From NCBI GenBank assembly GCA_905147135.1, contig LR990041.1, positions 16,243,907-16,307,906 on the forward strand: 64,000 nt of DNA, written 5' to 3'. Origin of the DNA: Blastobasis lacticolella (Eukaryota; Arthropoda; Insecta; Lepidoptera; Blastobasidae). Positions within the stretch are counted from its first letter, which is position 1. Each line of letters begins with the position of its first letter. Both the position numbers and the translations under genes were made by a program. Positions 1 to 11,637 of the stretch are shown in pieces. The notes under the pieces were generated by a model. The model saw nothing but the letters and a program-made list of their open reading frames with translations. It was not told the origin of the DNA and ran no database searches.

Positions 1-690
1 ATACGTCCACCTGCTTTGTTTACAGCGAGGACCTGCCTCGAGAGGCAAGTTGGTAAGTGGCGCTTTGTGAGGAAAATCTGCGCTAATTCGGCCAAAGCAT
101 GCGTTGGTTGATTATCGATTTAGTGGTTGCGACAGCCGTTTCAAGATAACCACTATTACTAGTAATTAGTTTAAATTAAAGCAAGTAATTTTCACAAGAA
201 GCCTAGAATTTACATAAGAAAAGCGTTTGTAGCGTATTATATTTATCCCACTAAATTAGTCGGGTTTGGTCGGATGGCCCAGATTTGGGCCTATGGTCAG
301 GGCCAGCACCAGAATTAGAACTAAGACAAGGCCCAGAATGAATTTTATTTTCGCAACGCAGACTGCACGTTAAAAACTGTGACACCAACACGCGGTGAGT
401 CCACTTGAAGTTGGACATAAAACGGCAGAGCTACATTGAATTTGATGCACACGTCCCGCTGTGGTCCTCTATAAAATTAACAATTCTTATCACTGGCGTC
501 GGTCGTAAAAGCTGGGTCGTGCGAGACGCTGGCGTGTGGACGATGACATTACTAGGGTACCGACAGACGGCGAAGTCACTTGGTAAGGTCGATAAAAATA
601 AGATTAGGTGCAGAATTGGTGAAGACGCAAATTAAAAGACTAGGAAATCAGCAAAACTTTATACCAATTTATCGTAATTTTTTTTTTTTA
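1..690. other. Unassigned non-coding stretch
   Basis: I see no gene or recognisable repeat here. A 76-codon open frame at 405-635 has no family resemblance and no splice context, and I treat it as chance. Confidence 0.5.
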
Positions 691-694
691 CGAT

Positions 695-778
695 TTAGGC
701 AAACAGTCAAGCGGGCCACCTGATAGAAAATGGTCACCGCCGCCTATGGACATCAGCAACACCAGATATACACAACTT
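695..778 (-). repeat. LINE 3'-end fragment, tail family C
   Basis: This short block carries the words GCGGGCCACCTGAT, GGTCACCGCCGCCTATGG and ACATCAGCAACACCAG. The same words recur at 13.1, 16.55, 18.1, 24.76, 32.57 and 60.07 kb. At 18.1 kb they sit just after the end of a reverse-transcriptase reading frame on the minus strand, so I infer that this is the 3' end of a non-LTR retrotransposon lying on the minus strand. The family name is not certain; a CR1/jockey-type LINE is most likely. Confidence 0.65.
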
Positions 779-2766
779 TACACACAAATTAATTAATATG
801 TTCGAGGCCAGTTCAAATGCTGTATGCGTCGTCGAATACTGGGCCAACAAAGTGTAAGGGGGAGTTAGGTTCATCGACTTGATAAAAAGAAGAAGATTAA
901 TATTGCTACTGAAATCAAAGTTGATGTCTTACTAAATTGGCAGAAAAAAACGTTCTCTCAAACTGACCAAATAAAAAAATATTTAAAGTTTCAAAATATT
1001 GTTTACTTTTCCAAATTTATTATTACAAAACTAAGGCGACAAACATGATCGAACTTCGAAGAGAAAATCCAATAGCGAAAGAAGCACAATCAATCAAGGT
1101 CAGAGGTACCCGTCATAGCAAGCGATGCAGGCAATGCCCCGAGGGACACGCATGCTCACGAAAACCAGGAGTAACGCCGTCACTCCGCGACAGTAAAATC
1201 TCACTATCACGCGACTGGGGAAAAAAGACTTTGACAGCTGCGAAGTAGAAAATAAAAAAGTCGGCATCCATCCAGCTCTGTGGAGAACATAAAAACTGCA
1301 TTTTTACGGTGCCACCAGCACTAAAACCTGCCTCGTTTCCCTAAGTGCGGAGGCTTCTGACTTTAATGATCCTCACTGAATGTATTTTCGGCTGATACGA
1401 TGATGATATTTGGTGTTACTTTGGCTGATTGCTTTCCCGTGTAGAGGTGATTTCAGTGCATTACCCCACAGGATGGGGGGAAAGGTAAATCTTACAAATT
1501 ATTGTGAGTAGGAACATATTTTTATAACTTTTTATACTTATACTATTTTGGAGTGAAACAATGTTTAACACGGAATTACTTCTTTGGTTATTTTACGTAT
1601 CATTATCAGTGTATTTAACATTGGGCAACCATATAAGTAAACAGTAGTGTTTATTTAACACGACGATTAAATGAAATCGGCTTTCAATTACGCGGCCCAG
1701 GGAACGCGGAGCTATTTTTACGAAGGTTGGGCATATAATGATCATCTGCATGTACCCAATAGTCCACTGAAATAAAATGAACTTAATTAGGTGAAATTTG
1801 ATATTTAATATCCACAAATAATTTTTTAACGTAAAGACGCCTCTAGCTCCTTATTTAAAAAGTATACCTAATTACTCCAAAAGATACACAAGCAAACGAT
1901 GTTTCTGGGTACCAACATCAATTTCCACCCCATTTACGGATAGATCCGTGACGGTCTACAATATCATACAAATCACCAGTTCCAATATCACAATATAACA
2001 ATACGAAACACGCGACCGATAAAAAGCGATGAATTCTCAAACACGATCACGGATTCAGACTAAGTGGCGTCACATGAATAGCACAATTGGAGAAAAAGCA
2101 TAACCTTTACCGCTAAACTTCTTAATAACCGCACGAATGTGCCAGAAATCAAGTAAAACGCACACGTAAAGGGGTAGGTATGAATAATTTAGCAGGAATA
2201 TGTGGCCCCGTGCGGTACGCCAGGGGAAGCCGGGGCAGAAAGGGAAACTTTCGCACGTTCGCTATATTTGAACTGACACCCTTACCATTTGATACAAATT
2301 GCGCGGGTTGTGCGTTCGATTCGTGTTTATGTTGTAACTGTCTTTAACGTTTTTTAATTCGTAAACGTTCTTTAACGTTTATTAAACCTTAGCTTAAGCT
2401 TAAATATGTTTTGTCTGTATTTATGACTGATTATTATTGAATTTGAAAGAAAGTGTTTTCTTTAGCGGATCCAACATATTTATGGGTAGAAAATATCCTG
2501 CGAATAAACACAGCAATACTATACCCTAGGAAGTGTTTTACATTTCTTTCTTTTGTTTGGGTTTTGTGGATTGTGATTTGATTTTGAATTGTATGAACAT
2601 TGTGTACATGATGTAGCGTAGTGACCTAGTTCATTAAAAGTTCTTCAAAGTAATAAGATTATTTCCTGGGACATTGGTAGGTACATATAATCGTAAACTA
2701 CCAAAATCCATTTTCATATACAACAATATCATCGCGTACAGTCAAATTTTAATTATACAACTGGAC
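779..2766. other. Unassigned non-coding stretch
   Basis: No protein family or known repeat is recognised. The end of a GATGATGAT-type tract near 1400 resembles the tails of the RTE-like fragments elsewhere in the window, but too little is left for a call. Short open frames on both strands around 1045-1300 overlap each other and look like chance. Confidence 0.45.
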
Positions 2767-2924
2767 CCGGCGCGACATCGTTCGCGTTCACCTACTTTAC
2801 CCGTACCTACCCTTTTTTTCTTGCTTATATACTTTCCTCATGAATCCCTCCTATCTATTGCTGAAAACCGCATTAAATCCGTTGCGTAGTTTAAACGATC
2901 TAAGTGTACATAGTACGTAGATAC
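2767..2924 (+). repeat. Dispersed repeat, family D (GACCCGGCGCGAC type)
   Basis: This block shares TGGACCCGGCGCGAC, then CCTACCCTTTTTTTCTT, then AAACCGCAT...ATCCGTTGCGTAGTTT with 20866-21045. The shared order and spacing over about 150 bp identify two copies of one retroposon tail. Family-D-like openings (ACTAGC...CCCG) also occur near 31204, 37553 and 58231. This type is common in insect genomes as the 3' end of RTE-like non-LTR elements; that assignment is an inference. The copy abuts the hAT-like element that starts at 2933. Confidence 0.6.
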
Positions 2925-2932
2925 ATAGAGAC

Positions 2933-3831
2933 TAGGGCTTGCAAGTCGAATATTCGAATTATCCGAATATTCTCTTCATTTCAATATTTGAATAGTAATT
3001 TCGGTAAAATTCGAATATTCGAATATTTTTAAATAATCAAAATTTACGTACTCGTTTCTTAATTTTGTGTTATTTAGTCAAACGGATCGTGTGAACGCAC
3101 CCACCGAATGCTCGGTGACTCGTGCCTGAGTATTCTGCTATGCGAGACGCATTCTGCCTGATATAATGTTTAAGTTTCCATATATTTTGATTTTAATTAA
3201 TATAAAATTCTTTCCTTTTTCTTGTTAAGTCAAAAATCGTTTAGCATCCTAATCTCGTAAAATACCTAATCTTAGGATCTCACTGATCTAATGCTACCTT
3301 CTCACTCTTACGAGGGCACCGCGAGGCGACCTCGCGTATGGTGACACGAAGCGAGGCGGGCCCTCTTCACTCTCGCAAGGCTTTGTTCGGGACTACACGG
3401 GAGGGAATCGCGAGGCAAGGAGACCGATTACACTCTCGATTTGCGCGAGTTAAGGGGATTCGACTTCCGTACTAAATTACATTATTGTTAGTGTTTAGTA
3501 AACCTTTAAATACTATTAGTAAATGTATTTAAAGGTGTGACAAATAGCTTTCTATAGCTTAACGATATAAAAGAATGCAGCTAAATCGAAAAAAACATAT
3601 TTTTCTCTAGGCGGCGTTGTTTTGTGACTTTTATATTTTTTTGTTTTAGTAGTAGTAGAAATCTATTTCACGCTCATTTGGATACATTTACTAACGGTCA
3701 ATTGCACAAACCCACATTCAAAACGTAGTTAATACCCTGATTCCAGATTAAAATTTTTTCGAATAATATTCGAAGAATATCACCAGAAAAAATTTTCGAA
3801 TACCTAAATTTTCGAGTATTTGCTAGCCCTA
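2933..3831. mobile_element. hAT-like non-autonomous element (about 0.9 kb) with degenerate 8-bp target duplication
   Basis: The left end begins TAGGGCTTGCAAGTCGAATA. The right end, read on the other strand, begins TAGGGCTAGCAAATACTCGA. Just inside both ends are AT-rich runs built from TCGAATATTCGAA. The flanks are ATAGAGAC (2925-2932) and ATAGGAAC (3832-3839), which match at six of eight positions. An 8-bp duplication and a TAGGG-type end fit the hAT superfamily. There is no transposase frame inside, so the element is non-autonomous. The middle (about 3290-3450) is distinctly GC-richer. Confidence 0.7.
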
Positions 3832-3839
3832 ATAGGAAC

Positions 3840-4984
3840 AGACGTCGGGAAGCTATATACTTTGTTTAATACTATCAGTTTTATACTATGACAATTGAAA
3901 TCTGTCGTGTAGTTATGATATTAGATACTAATTCGTCATTCCACAGATTCGATTTTTAAACAAAAGTATTCACTCTATAGTACAGTTGTACTTATTTAAA
4001 TTGTCATACAAAGCTACAAAGCTTCCATAGTAAGAGCAAGAACCCACCAGTTACTAAAAGTAGAAACGTTAGTTCATTCGCCTAATGAGTTGGTCGACTT
4101 TTCAGGGCCTTTTAAGCTACACGGGAATATTTTCAAAGTAACTACCTGCGGTATCAACTTTTTTTCCACACTTTGGGGTTTACGGTCGCTTAAGAACTTT
4201 CACAAGTTTTAAATGTTCTTGTTTGTTTACTTTCGGCAATGACTTCTACATAAAGGACCAGTTCATTGACCAAAGGGAATAGCTCCATGTCATTGGAGCG
4301 TAAACTGCAATTGCGCTCCAACTACGTCTCAGTGACGTTTTGGCCACGTATACGAATGGTCGTTACTTTACAATCAAAGAATGCCGAATTGCGTAGGTAA
4401 CACATGCACTAATTCCGATAAACAGTAACCAAAAACATGAATGGCGTATCTTTTTTCCGTAAAGTATAAGAAATATCATGTATCACTTGTAAAACTTATA
4501 TTTTAGCATTTCCAATAAATATTTAAATGTTTATTGCTACATTATTAACCGGCCATGATTAGTTGGTATGTTCAATCAAATTCAATGCACGCCATCGGCT
4601 TATTTTTTATTTGGCAGTCTGACATATATGCGCACGATGTGACTTTGCACCAGCGGCATAATGCCGTTGATTTTGTTTTCGCGGTAGTAATATTATTATA
4701 GATAAAAACAGATAACAGATGAGTATACAAATTAATCAATAACAATAATATTGTTATGTAATGTAGTTTCAAAGCAGTCAACATATCAATAAAAACTTGT
4801 AAATGTATTAAATCGTTAAAGAATTCTACAACAACAAAAGTGGTATGTATAAATTTAAAGAAGGTAAAATGATAAAGATTGAAGGTTCGAATTGAGGTTG
4901 GATTTGTAATTGTCGAATCCCAATTATTACTGTTTAGAAATTTATATTTAAGGCATTACGTTACAACAATTTTGTATGCTTTTA
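3840..4984. other. Unassigned non-coding stretch
   Basis: AT-rich sequence with no gene, TIR pair or recognisable repeat. A 70-codon minus-strand frame at 4572-4784 is unsupported. Confidence 0.5.
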
Positions 4985-4986
4985 CC

Positions 4987-5165
4987 ATGTTATATCTGGC
5001 GCCTTGGCGAGATTGATGACTGACGTCTATTTCAGTGCTTAAACCCGGTGGCCAAAACTGGAACTAAGTGTTGCCATATTGAAATGATATGTCATTGCCA
5101 ACAACAGCGACGCTGTTACCGGGTCAAATAAGTTTGTGGCACAAAAGATTGCGCCATTATATTTA
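4987..5165 (+). repeat. Repeat family E, copy 1
   Basis: The block begins ATGTTATATCTGGCG and contains CCCGGTGGCCAAAACTGG, AACTAAGTGTTGCC and GCGACGCTGTTACCGGGTC. It matches 5997-6165 in the same order and orientation, and 7861-7965 in inverse orientation. No coding frame is present. It is probably an old non-autonomous transposon whose ends I cannot define. Confidence 0.65.
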
Positions 5166-5194
5166 ATATGGTATGGTTTATTTATACTTATACA

Positions 5195-5595
5195 GGATGT
5201 AAAAAGAAACATACCCGCGGAAACTCATAGTTTAGGCAGAAATAGAGATTCTTTTTAAAAAAAAGTTTGTTGTTTTGTACTAAAAATAACAAGTATCGAT
5301 ATAGCACAATTAATTTAGACACTCAAAGTTCATATTTAAGTTGAAATATATGCACTTTAAGTAAAAGCACGCAATGTAAAGCGTGCAGGCCGGCCGGCCG
5401 CTCAGGGTCAGTGGCCACTGGTCACGTGGGCGAGTGAGAGGCTTGCGCTGGACGATGTACATTGCGCGTCGCAATTAATCATTTATTTTAGGTAGCAAAA
5501 TTATGAAGTCATTTCCGCGGGTTTCTTGGGGAAATGTGTTCAGTTTTATGGGTAGAATATGGGGTTTCAATTAATGCTAGCGGTCTTTTTAATAC
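5195..5595. mobile_element. MITE family F, copy 1 (left arm partly deleted)
   Basis: This is a second copy, in reverse orientation, of the element at 45579-46046. Shared landmarks are AAACATACCCGCGGAAA, GCACGCAATGTAAAGCGTG, the GGCCGGCCGGCC run, GATGTACATTGCGCGTCGCA and ATTAATGCTAGCGGTCTTTT. The left terminal repeat is shortened: the outer word GATGTAAAAAG is followed at once by the inner AAACATACCCGCGG, with the roughly 60 bp in between missing. The right terminal repeat is complete. No coding capacity. Confidence 0.75.
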
Positions 5596-5741
5596 TGTGA
5601 TATGTTTAGTACAGCATAACTCTGAACGAACTAAAATTTGGAACTGGTGCCTTACTTACTTTTGTTCAGCTCGAAAATAGCTTTCCAACGACGTATTACA
5701 CATAGCTATTGGAATGGTTACCACTGTCCATACAAATTCTT

Positions 5742-5987
5742 GTAGAGCTCGTCTAATCTAAAATGACGCACCCCACTATCGCATTAACGCACACAAGCAA
5801 GATTAAAAAATGGATGCAATACATTTACAAATGCCGTTGTAATTTGTCATTCAGTTGCCGGTGAGACACTGTCTATTGGAGCAGTCGACGCTCCTACACA
5901 GATGAAGTGTCGTTATTAATATTTGGACTCACACGTCGAAATCAACTAAGTAGTGGGGCGCGTCATTTTAGACTAGACGAGCTCTAC
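5742..5987. mobile_element. MITE family G, about 246 bp, with terminal inverted repeats
   Basis: The left end GTAGAGCTCGTCTAATCTAA and following AATGACGCACCCCACTA are mirrored by the right end, which contains TAGTGGGGCGCGTCATTTTA followed by GACTAGACGAGCTCTAC. The arms are about 37 bp with very few mismatches. It contains no frame of note and lies between two copies of repeat family E. No clear target duplication was found. Confidence 0.75.
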
Positions 5988-5996
5988 GCGTTAACA

Positions 5997-6165
5997 ATGT
6001 TATATCTGGCGGCTTGACAAGATTGTTGACAAACCTATTCGACCCGGTGGTCAAAACCGGAACTAAGTGTTGCCGTTTTGAAATGTAATGTCAATTCCAA
6101 CAAAAGCGACGCTGTCACCCGGTCAGACATGTTTGTGGCTCTGTAGACAGCGCAGTTTTATTAAC
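5997..6165 (+). repeat. Repeat family E, copy 2
   Basis: This is a direct repeat of 4987-5165: ATGTTATATCTGGCGG, ACCCGGTGGTCAAAACCGGA, ACTAAGTGTTGCC and GCGACGCTGTCACCCGGTC occur in the same order. Divergence is moderate, so this looks like an independent old insertion and not a recent tandem duplication. Confidence 0.65.
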
Positions 6166-6361
6166 TATGGTAACCGTCAGAGTTATTTGTTCGCTCAACC
6201 GGTTCCAGGGTATTTATTTCTATGACTTTCGGTGTTTATATTTCATAGTAATTATTTTTTTTACTTTTTAAATGAAGCTTTGAACGGAAAGTCGGCTAAA
6301 GCAGGGTGTTAATAGTTGCAATCTACTTATACCACTAACTAGTATACCAGTATAATCAAAT

Positions 6362-6548
6362 CATCGTCTTAGAGCTAATGTTCCGGCTGTGTTCTCGCGT
6401 GTGAGGGCCCGGCGTTCGCCTTGACCATGATCCAGGATTTGGAAAATAGTGTAATTACTGTAGAGTGACTGCAATCTGACCTCCGTGACCCCGTTAACAC
6501 GGGAACCTGACCAGATTGGATCATGGTTACACATTCCAATTAGAAACT
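6362..6548 (-). mobile_element. SINE-A copy, 5'-truncated
   Basis: Read on the minus strand this carries the 3' body of SINE-A: TGTGTAACCATGATCCAAT, CTGGTCAGGTTCCCGTG, ACCATGATCCAGG/CCTGGATCATGGTCAAGG and GAGAACACAGCCGG. The tRNA-like head present in the copies at 41.5, 51.1, 52.4 and 58.5 kb is absent. Confidence 0.8.
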
Positions 6549-7065
6549 TTTGTATGCCGCTCATGCCCAATATTGGGGAAGAAAATTTTGATTAAGTCCT
6601 ATACCAATGTTACCGAATTTTTGTTTACAAATAAAGGATTTCCATTTTACAAGCCTGGTGGGTTGGCGACTTTGTATGAAAGAACTTGATGAACTTAATC
6701 AGATTTCATTAGGATCCTTTTTATAAATTCAGAAAAAGTCGTATGACTTTAGACACCTGCAAAAACATATATTAAGGTATACATATCATCATTGCCCTTA
6801 GATATCCAATCTATATGATTTAAACAGCTTTACTGTTAATGGTATGGATCTTTCACTGATGGCTGTAGAGGCTAACACTGGAAATATTTATAATTCGTTC
6901 ACGCGTTTATCGGCTAGATCTTTAGCTATTCCAATTATTAATATTAAATGTGACCAGGTCACGCTTGACGCTGTCCTTAACTTACGATAACTTCGATACA
7001 AGGTATACATATAGTTAGTTAGGTAGTTATAATAACCTCTTATTTCAGAAAAAGCAAACTAAAAA

Positions 7066-7184
7066 TACTGAAATTCTTAATCGCATTTAAGTTGATACTT
7101 AAACAAAAATCTTCATACAAAAAAAGTTAAACGTCATTTTTAAACGCGTTTAAGAATTTTGTGCAAGCCGGGCTTAATTGCGTT
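7066..7184 (-). mobile_element. MITE family H, degraded copy
   Basis: The right part reads, on the minus strand, TTAAGCCCGGCTTGCACAAA, followed by AATGACGTTTAACTTTTTTT. This matches the left arm of the better preserved copy at 61531-61649. The opposite arm has lost its outer GGCAGCTTGCACC word. Confidence 0.5.
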
Positions 7185-7860
7185 ACATGCATGGCAAACT
7201 TTTCTTTTCCCACACTCAGACACGGAGTTGGAGCAGTAATTTTTCTTAACAAAAGTGCGCGCAAGATTTTCTAGACTCGGTATTACGCTAAAATTAGTTT
7301 CCGAGACAAACATTACTGTCCTGTGAAATTTACGCTGAGTGTCTATTAATGACAGAAACTTTCTAACTGCCCCAAGGTTTGTGGCTACGAGCTGGTGCCG
7401 GGACGAGGTTGTAATGGTATGTGCTACGTTTTTTACCAAACCCCAGTGAAAATCGTACGATTAAAACGGTAATAAAAGATGGAAAGCAGTGACATGACGC
7501 TATTCAGTTTAATTGCCAAAATTATTTAGCTCTTTGCAACTGCTTTGAGCATATAAAGTTAAGTATAAGTAGATACTAAGTTTATGGTTTTGAGTACAGC
7601 GAAATAGGACATATTCCCGATTGAACTATACTTAGGCGTCGCTTATGTTGGTGCTTAATACATTCCTAAGCATTGATGCGTCAAAAAATCGGTTAACACC
7701 CATTTTCACTAAACTCAAATTAACCATTACTTAAATAGGAAACTCTTTATAAATGGCCTTAATAATTGGTTTATTTCACCAAACCTCTACCTCTAGGTGA
7801 GATTTATCTACATATGGATTCGTGTTGTACTCTTGTTAAAGTGAAAAGTGCCCTTAGTTT
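7185..7860. other. Unassigned stretch with one 99-codon minus-strand frame
   Basis: A minus-strand open frame at 7140-7439 overlaps the MITE-H copy and shows no recognisable domain. I see no other structure. I do not call it a gene. Confidence 0.4.
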
Positions 7861-7965
7861 ATCTGAACCGAAGACGGCGTCGCTGTTATCGACAACAAAG
7901 TGACATTTCAAAATGACGACCTTCCATTTTTGGCCACCGAGTCAGATTTTGCTGTGGGAAACAGA
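7861..7965 (-). repeat. Repeat family E, copy 3 (inverted, partial)
   Basis: On the minus strand this contains CTCGGTGGCCAAAAATGG, TTTTGAAATGTCACTTTG and AACAGCGACGCCGTC, in the order seen in the two direct copies at 5.0 and 6.0 kb. Confidence 0.55.
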
Positions 7966-8133
7966 ACGCTACTATTATTTAGGACTAAGCACCGCCCAAT
8001 CCACTTCCTAACTTTAATCGTTAGCTAACGGTGATAGTTATTTCCTAGCGGTTGGTAAAACGTATTTTTCCTAAGTATTTGGGCATCGGATTTAGGCGAT
8101 TCCTATGTTTAATCAAAACGGGCAAGTGACTTA

Positions 8134-9286
8134 GGCGCGGATTATACCAAGCGTCGGCGATGCAAGTTGCGTCGGCGACGCAGGTTGCGTTAAGCTGTCA
8201 AGTCAAAATTGTATGAATTTTAAATGCGGGCGCCGACGCAGGTTGCGTCGGCGACGCAAGCTGCGTCGGCGACGCATGGTTTTTAAGGACCGACCAAACC
8301 GGAGCTCAAAATACGCCGTCGCTGTGATAACGCCGCATATAGTCGATTGCCTCGGGTTTTAAACGCGAGCTGTCAACATGATTTGTTCGACAAGTTTCAC
8401 AAAAGCATTTTTTTATAGTGGCAAATTTTACACCCTATCCCCATCTCACCTCTCTCGCTTAAATCAGAAGCGACTGGTCCTAGAACACTAGTTCCTAAAG
8501 TGAAATTATGGTACTCGTCGAGATCTACGTTTCGGGTGACAGCTGTCAAACTTAAAACGGTTATAACTTTAAAACTATTGGTCATAGAACACTAGATCCT
8601 AAAGAGAAATTATGGTACTCATCGACATCTACATTTCGAGTGACAGCTGTCAAACTTAAAATGGTTATAACTTTAAAACTATTGGTCCTAGAACACTAGA
8701 TCCTAAAGAGAAATTATGGTACTCATTGACATCTACATTTTGAGTGACAGCTGTCAAACTTAAAACGGTTGTAACTCTGAAACTATTGGTCCTAGAACAC
8801 TAGTTGCTAAAGAAAAATTATAACACTCATCGAGATCTGAAATTCAGGTGACAGTTGTCAAACTCAAATCTGTCATCCGAAATGTAGATTTCGAAGAGTG
8901 CTACCATTTCTCTTTAGAAACTAGTGTTCTAGGACCTGTAGTTTCCGAGTTATAACGGTTTTAAGTTTGACAGCTGTCACCTGAAATTTAGATCTCGACG
9001 AGAGCTATAATTTCTCTTTAGGAACTAGTATGCTAGGATTCATTGTTTCGGAGTTACAACGGTTTTAAGTTAGGCAGCTGGCGTTATCGCAGTGTCAGAG
9101 TATTTTGGGCTTAGGTTTGGTCGGTCTTTAATGCTGTCACAAGTGTCAACTCAAAATTGTATGAATTTTTGACGCAGGTTGCGTCGACGCGCGCATTAGA
9201 AGTTCATACAATTTTGAGTTGACAGCATAACGCAAACTACGTCGCCGACGCATGGTGCGTCGCCGACGCTTGATATAATCCGCGCC
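8134..9286. mobile_element. Large foldback transposon, Harbinger-like MITE (1153 bp, TTA target duplication)
   Basis: The outer ends are inverted copies: GGCGCGGATTATACCAAGCG on the left, and GGCGCGGATTATATCAAGCG on the right read in reverse. They are flanked by TTA on both sides (8131-8133 and 9287-9289). TWA target sites are typical of PIF/Harbinger transposons. The outer arms are filled with the 13-mer palindrome-like word GCGTCGGCGACGC. The core has four direct copies of a 104-bp unit, marked by TGACAGCTGTCA-type words at 8537, 8641, 8745 and 8849. Two further copies in inverse orientation follow, with marks at 8968 and 9072, again 104 bp apart. The whole element can fold on itself. It has no transposase frame. 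Confidence 0.85.
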
Positions 9287-9289
9287 TTA

Positions 9290-10915
9290 CTACTATTTCT
9301 TACTACTTAAGTACTATTTCTTGTTAGGAATATTTTAAATCAACTTAAGCGTCGCCTAAAGTTTAAAATACACTTTATATCAAAATACCTAGAAGTAGAA
9401 TCGACCGTCACATCATGCTCTTATTCACCCTACAGATCAACAAAGAGAGTCCTCAAAACACAAGCCAAGTATTTCAAACTCTGTATCAGTACTGTTCTCA
9501 TTTACTTGGCAACGACAAAACTTAAACAGCTTTATGTTACTTACCTCAACAGCGTCTCTGTCATTTAGAACGGCCGAAGCTCACCTGTGAAGGAGATATT
9601 TTGATTAAATCATGTCAGGTTATAAACTTTGGGAATGCGTCTTGTTTCGAACAAAATTCACGAAGTACCAAGTGCTTGGCGTTTAATTTATCTCTTCGGG
9701 CAAATAAATTTTGATTAAGTTTCGGTGTTATTTTATGATGTTTTGAACACAAATATGAGACAGAAATTTTACGAGATACACACACGTGTAGATACATAGC
9801 CTCCCTCATCTTACAAGAGGCTATGGTAGGTACTGCTTTAGTAATTGATATAAAAACTACACTGGGCTAATGGATTAAACATTAAAATAGGTATGTGGAT
9901 ATTTTCCATTACCGGCCCGAATTCCTTACATATTATAGGCAAGACCATCGAAAAATTTGTAGACTAAAACATGGACATATTCTTCATTTGGCAACTACTA
10001 CAATGTATCAAACACATAGGTACTGTATATCATGGACTGCAATAAGAAGTATATAAATTAAAATATTCCTTATTCATTTAAGCAATGGTGAATATTGAAG
10101 TATCATGCTAAACTAAAACTTAACACAGTATAATTTTATGCTGTAGATCGTGGAATCACAATCCTGATTTTAAGCCGAGCAAAATTAGCACATTATACTA
10201 ATACGCTATAGTGCGTGTAGTTTATTGTGCGTGAGTCCATCGCCAAGACGTGGTCGAAAACGTTTGAAGTGCTGCATATTTGCCTTAATCTAAAACATAC
10301 GTAATAAGGCCACACCCTTTATAAACTACTTATTTTACTAAATTGTAGCTTTTTCAACCAAAATGGAAACTTTCGATTTAGAATTCGGTTCAAAATTGAA
10401 AATCGAATAGTAAAATATTCTTATATTGTGCAACGCACACCGAAATCAGATCCGGCCAACTTTCTGCCAAGCTGCAAATTCGTCTCGCAGGCAGTGGAAT
10501 ATCGTGAGTTGGCCAAATTCAAATTTTATTTCACGAAGTTTGACTCGCCACTGCAGTCCACCATAACGATAACCTAAGAAAATATAAAAGTATTTACTGA
10601 GAATAAATGACTCTGGAGTCCGTAACCTTGGTTCGAACTACAAATGTTATTATCTGTAGTTCGTGAGATCGTTGTAAAGGTCCTAGTGGTGTGTCTTGGG
10701 GTGGTTCATAGTGCACCAATGCGCATAGTGGAGGCTGTCGGATTAGTAATCCGAATGAATGAGGGCGATGCACGCAATGCGACATCTTAAATTCGACACT
10801 CAGTGTGTATTTAACATATCACTATAGAAGATATCGTACGTGGCGAGAATTAGAAACTCAAGAAATGGGGTAATGTTTAGCCAATTTATATAAGTTGGGC
10901 CATATGTATAAGTTT
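9290..10915. other. Unassigned non-coding stretch
   Basis: No recognisable gene, SINE or TIR pair. Short frames at 9615-9809 and 10594-10785 (minus) have no family signature. Confidence 0.5.
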
Positions 10916-10919
10916 TACG

Positions 10920-11160
10920 ACCAGTTTTGTGATCTGCCATGCAAGAGGTCCCGGGTTCGATTCCCGGCCGGCCAGAAATTGAAATGATGAATTTTAATTT
11001 CTGTTACGGGTCTGGGTGTTCTATGTAAAATAAGTATGTATTTAAAAGTACATAAGTAGTTTATCAGTTATCTAGCACCCATAACACAAGCTTTGCCTTC
11101 TTTGGCGCTGGCTAGATGGCGCTGTGTGTAAATTTGTCCACGATTATTTATTTATTTTAT
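10920..11160 (+). mobile_element. SINE-B copy, head truncated
   Basis: The sequence opens inside a tRNA-like head: AGGTCCCGGGTTCGATTCCC is the B-box region of a Pol III promoter. The family-B body follows: AAATTGAAATGATGAATTTT, ACGGGTCTGGGTGTTCTATG, AACACAAGCTTTGCC and GATGGCGCTGTGTG. It ends in a TTTA-rich tail. Related copies lie at 23.2, 25.3, 29.1 and 44.9 kb. Confidence 0.85.
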
Positions 11161-11637
11161 TATTTTATTTTATCTCACCTGGTGGCAAACCGGGTGACTG
11201 TTTAGAAACATATCTTGAAGGTGTCCGTCCATTAGAAAAAGTTAAAGAATCAATATACGCGCCTCAAAACTTAAATATAAAAAAATCAAGAAAAGAAACA
11301 TTTGCCTGAACTAGTTTTCTAAAACGTAGTTCCTTTGAAGCCTATATCCCGTATTTAATTACTCCCGATAACATATACGGGAGTCAAACCACAGCAGATT
11401 TAAATCAATTTCCGGTGTTGACGGAAAAATAATTTCAGCGCAACGGGGTTGACTGGTTTTTTCGGATATACGACCCGAGGCTTTGAAATTGCTTGCCTCG
11501 ATATATTAATTTTGCAAGAGAGATTCCTTCCTTTTCTGTATTCAAAATGCTGTTGTTGTTGTGTGCCTGTTGCGGACGAGTAGGTAAATGAAACTTGCGC
11601 CTACTTCTTTTTTATAATAAAGGAAAGCAAACGAACA

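Noticed and set aside
8134..9286. CRISPR-like array, suggested by regular 104-bp steps
   Set aside because: The whole unit is repeated, not short repeats with unique spacers, and the element has transposon ends in a eukaryotic genome.
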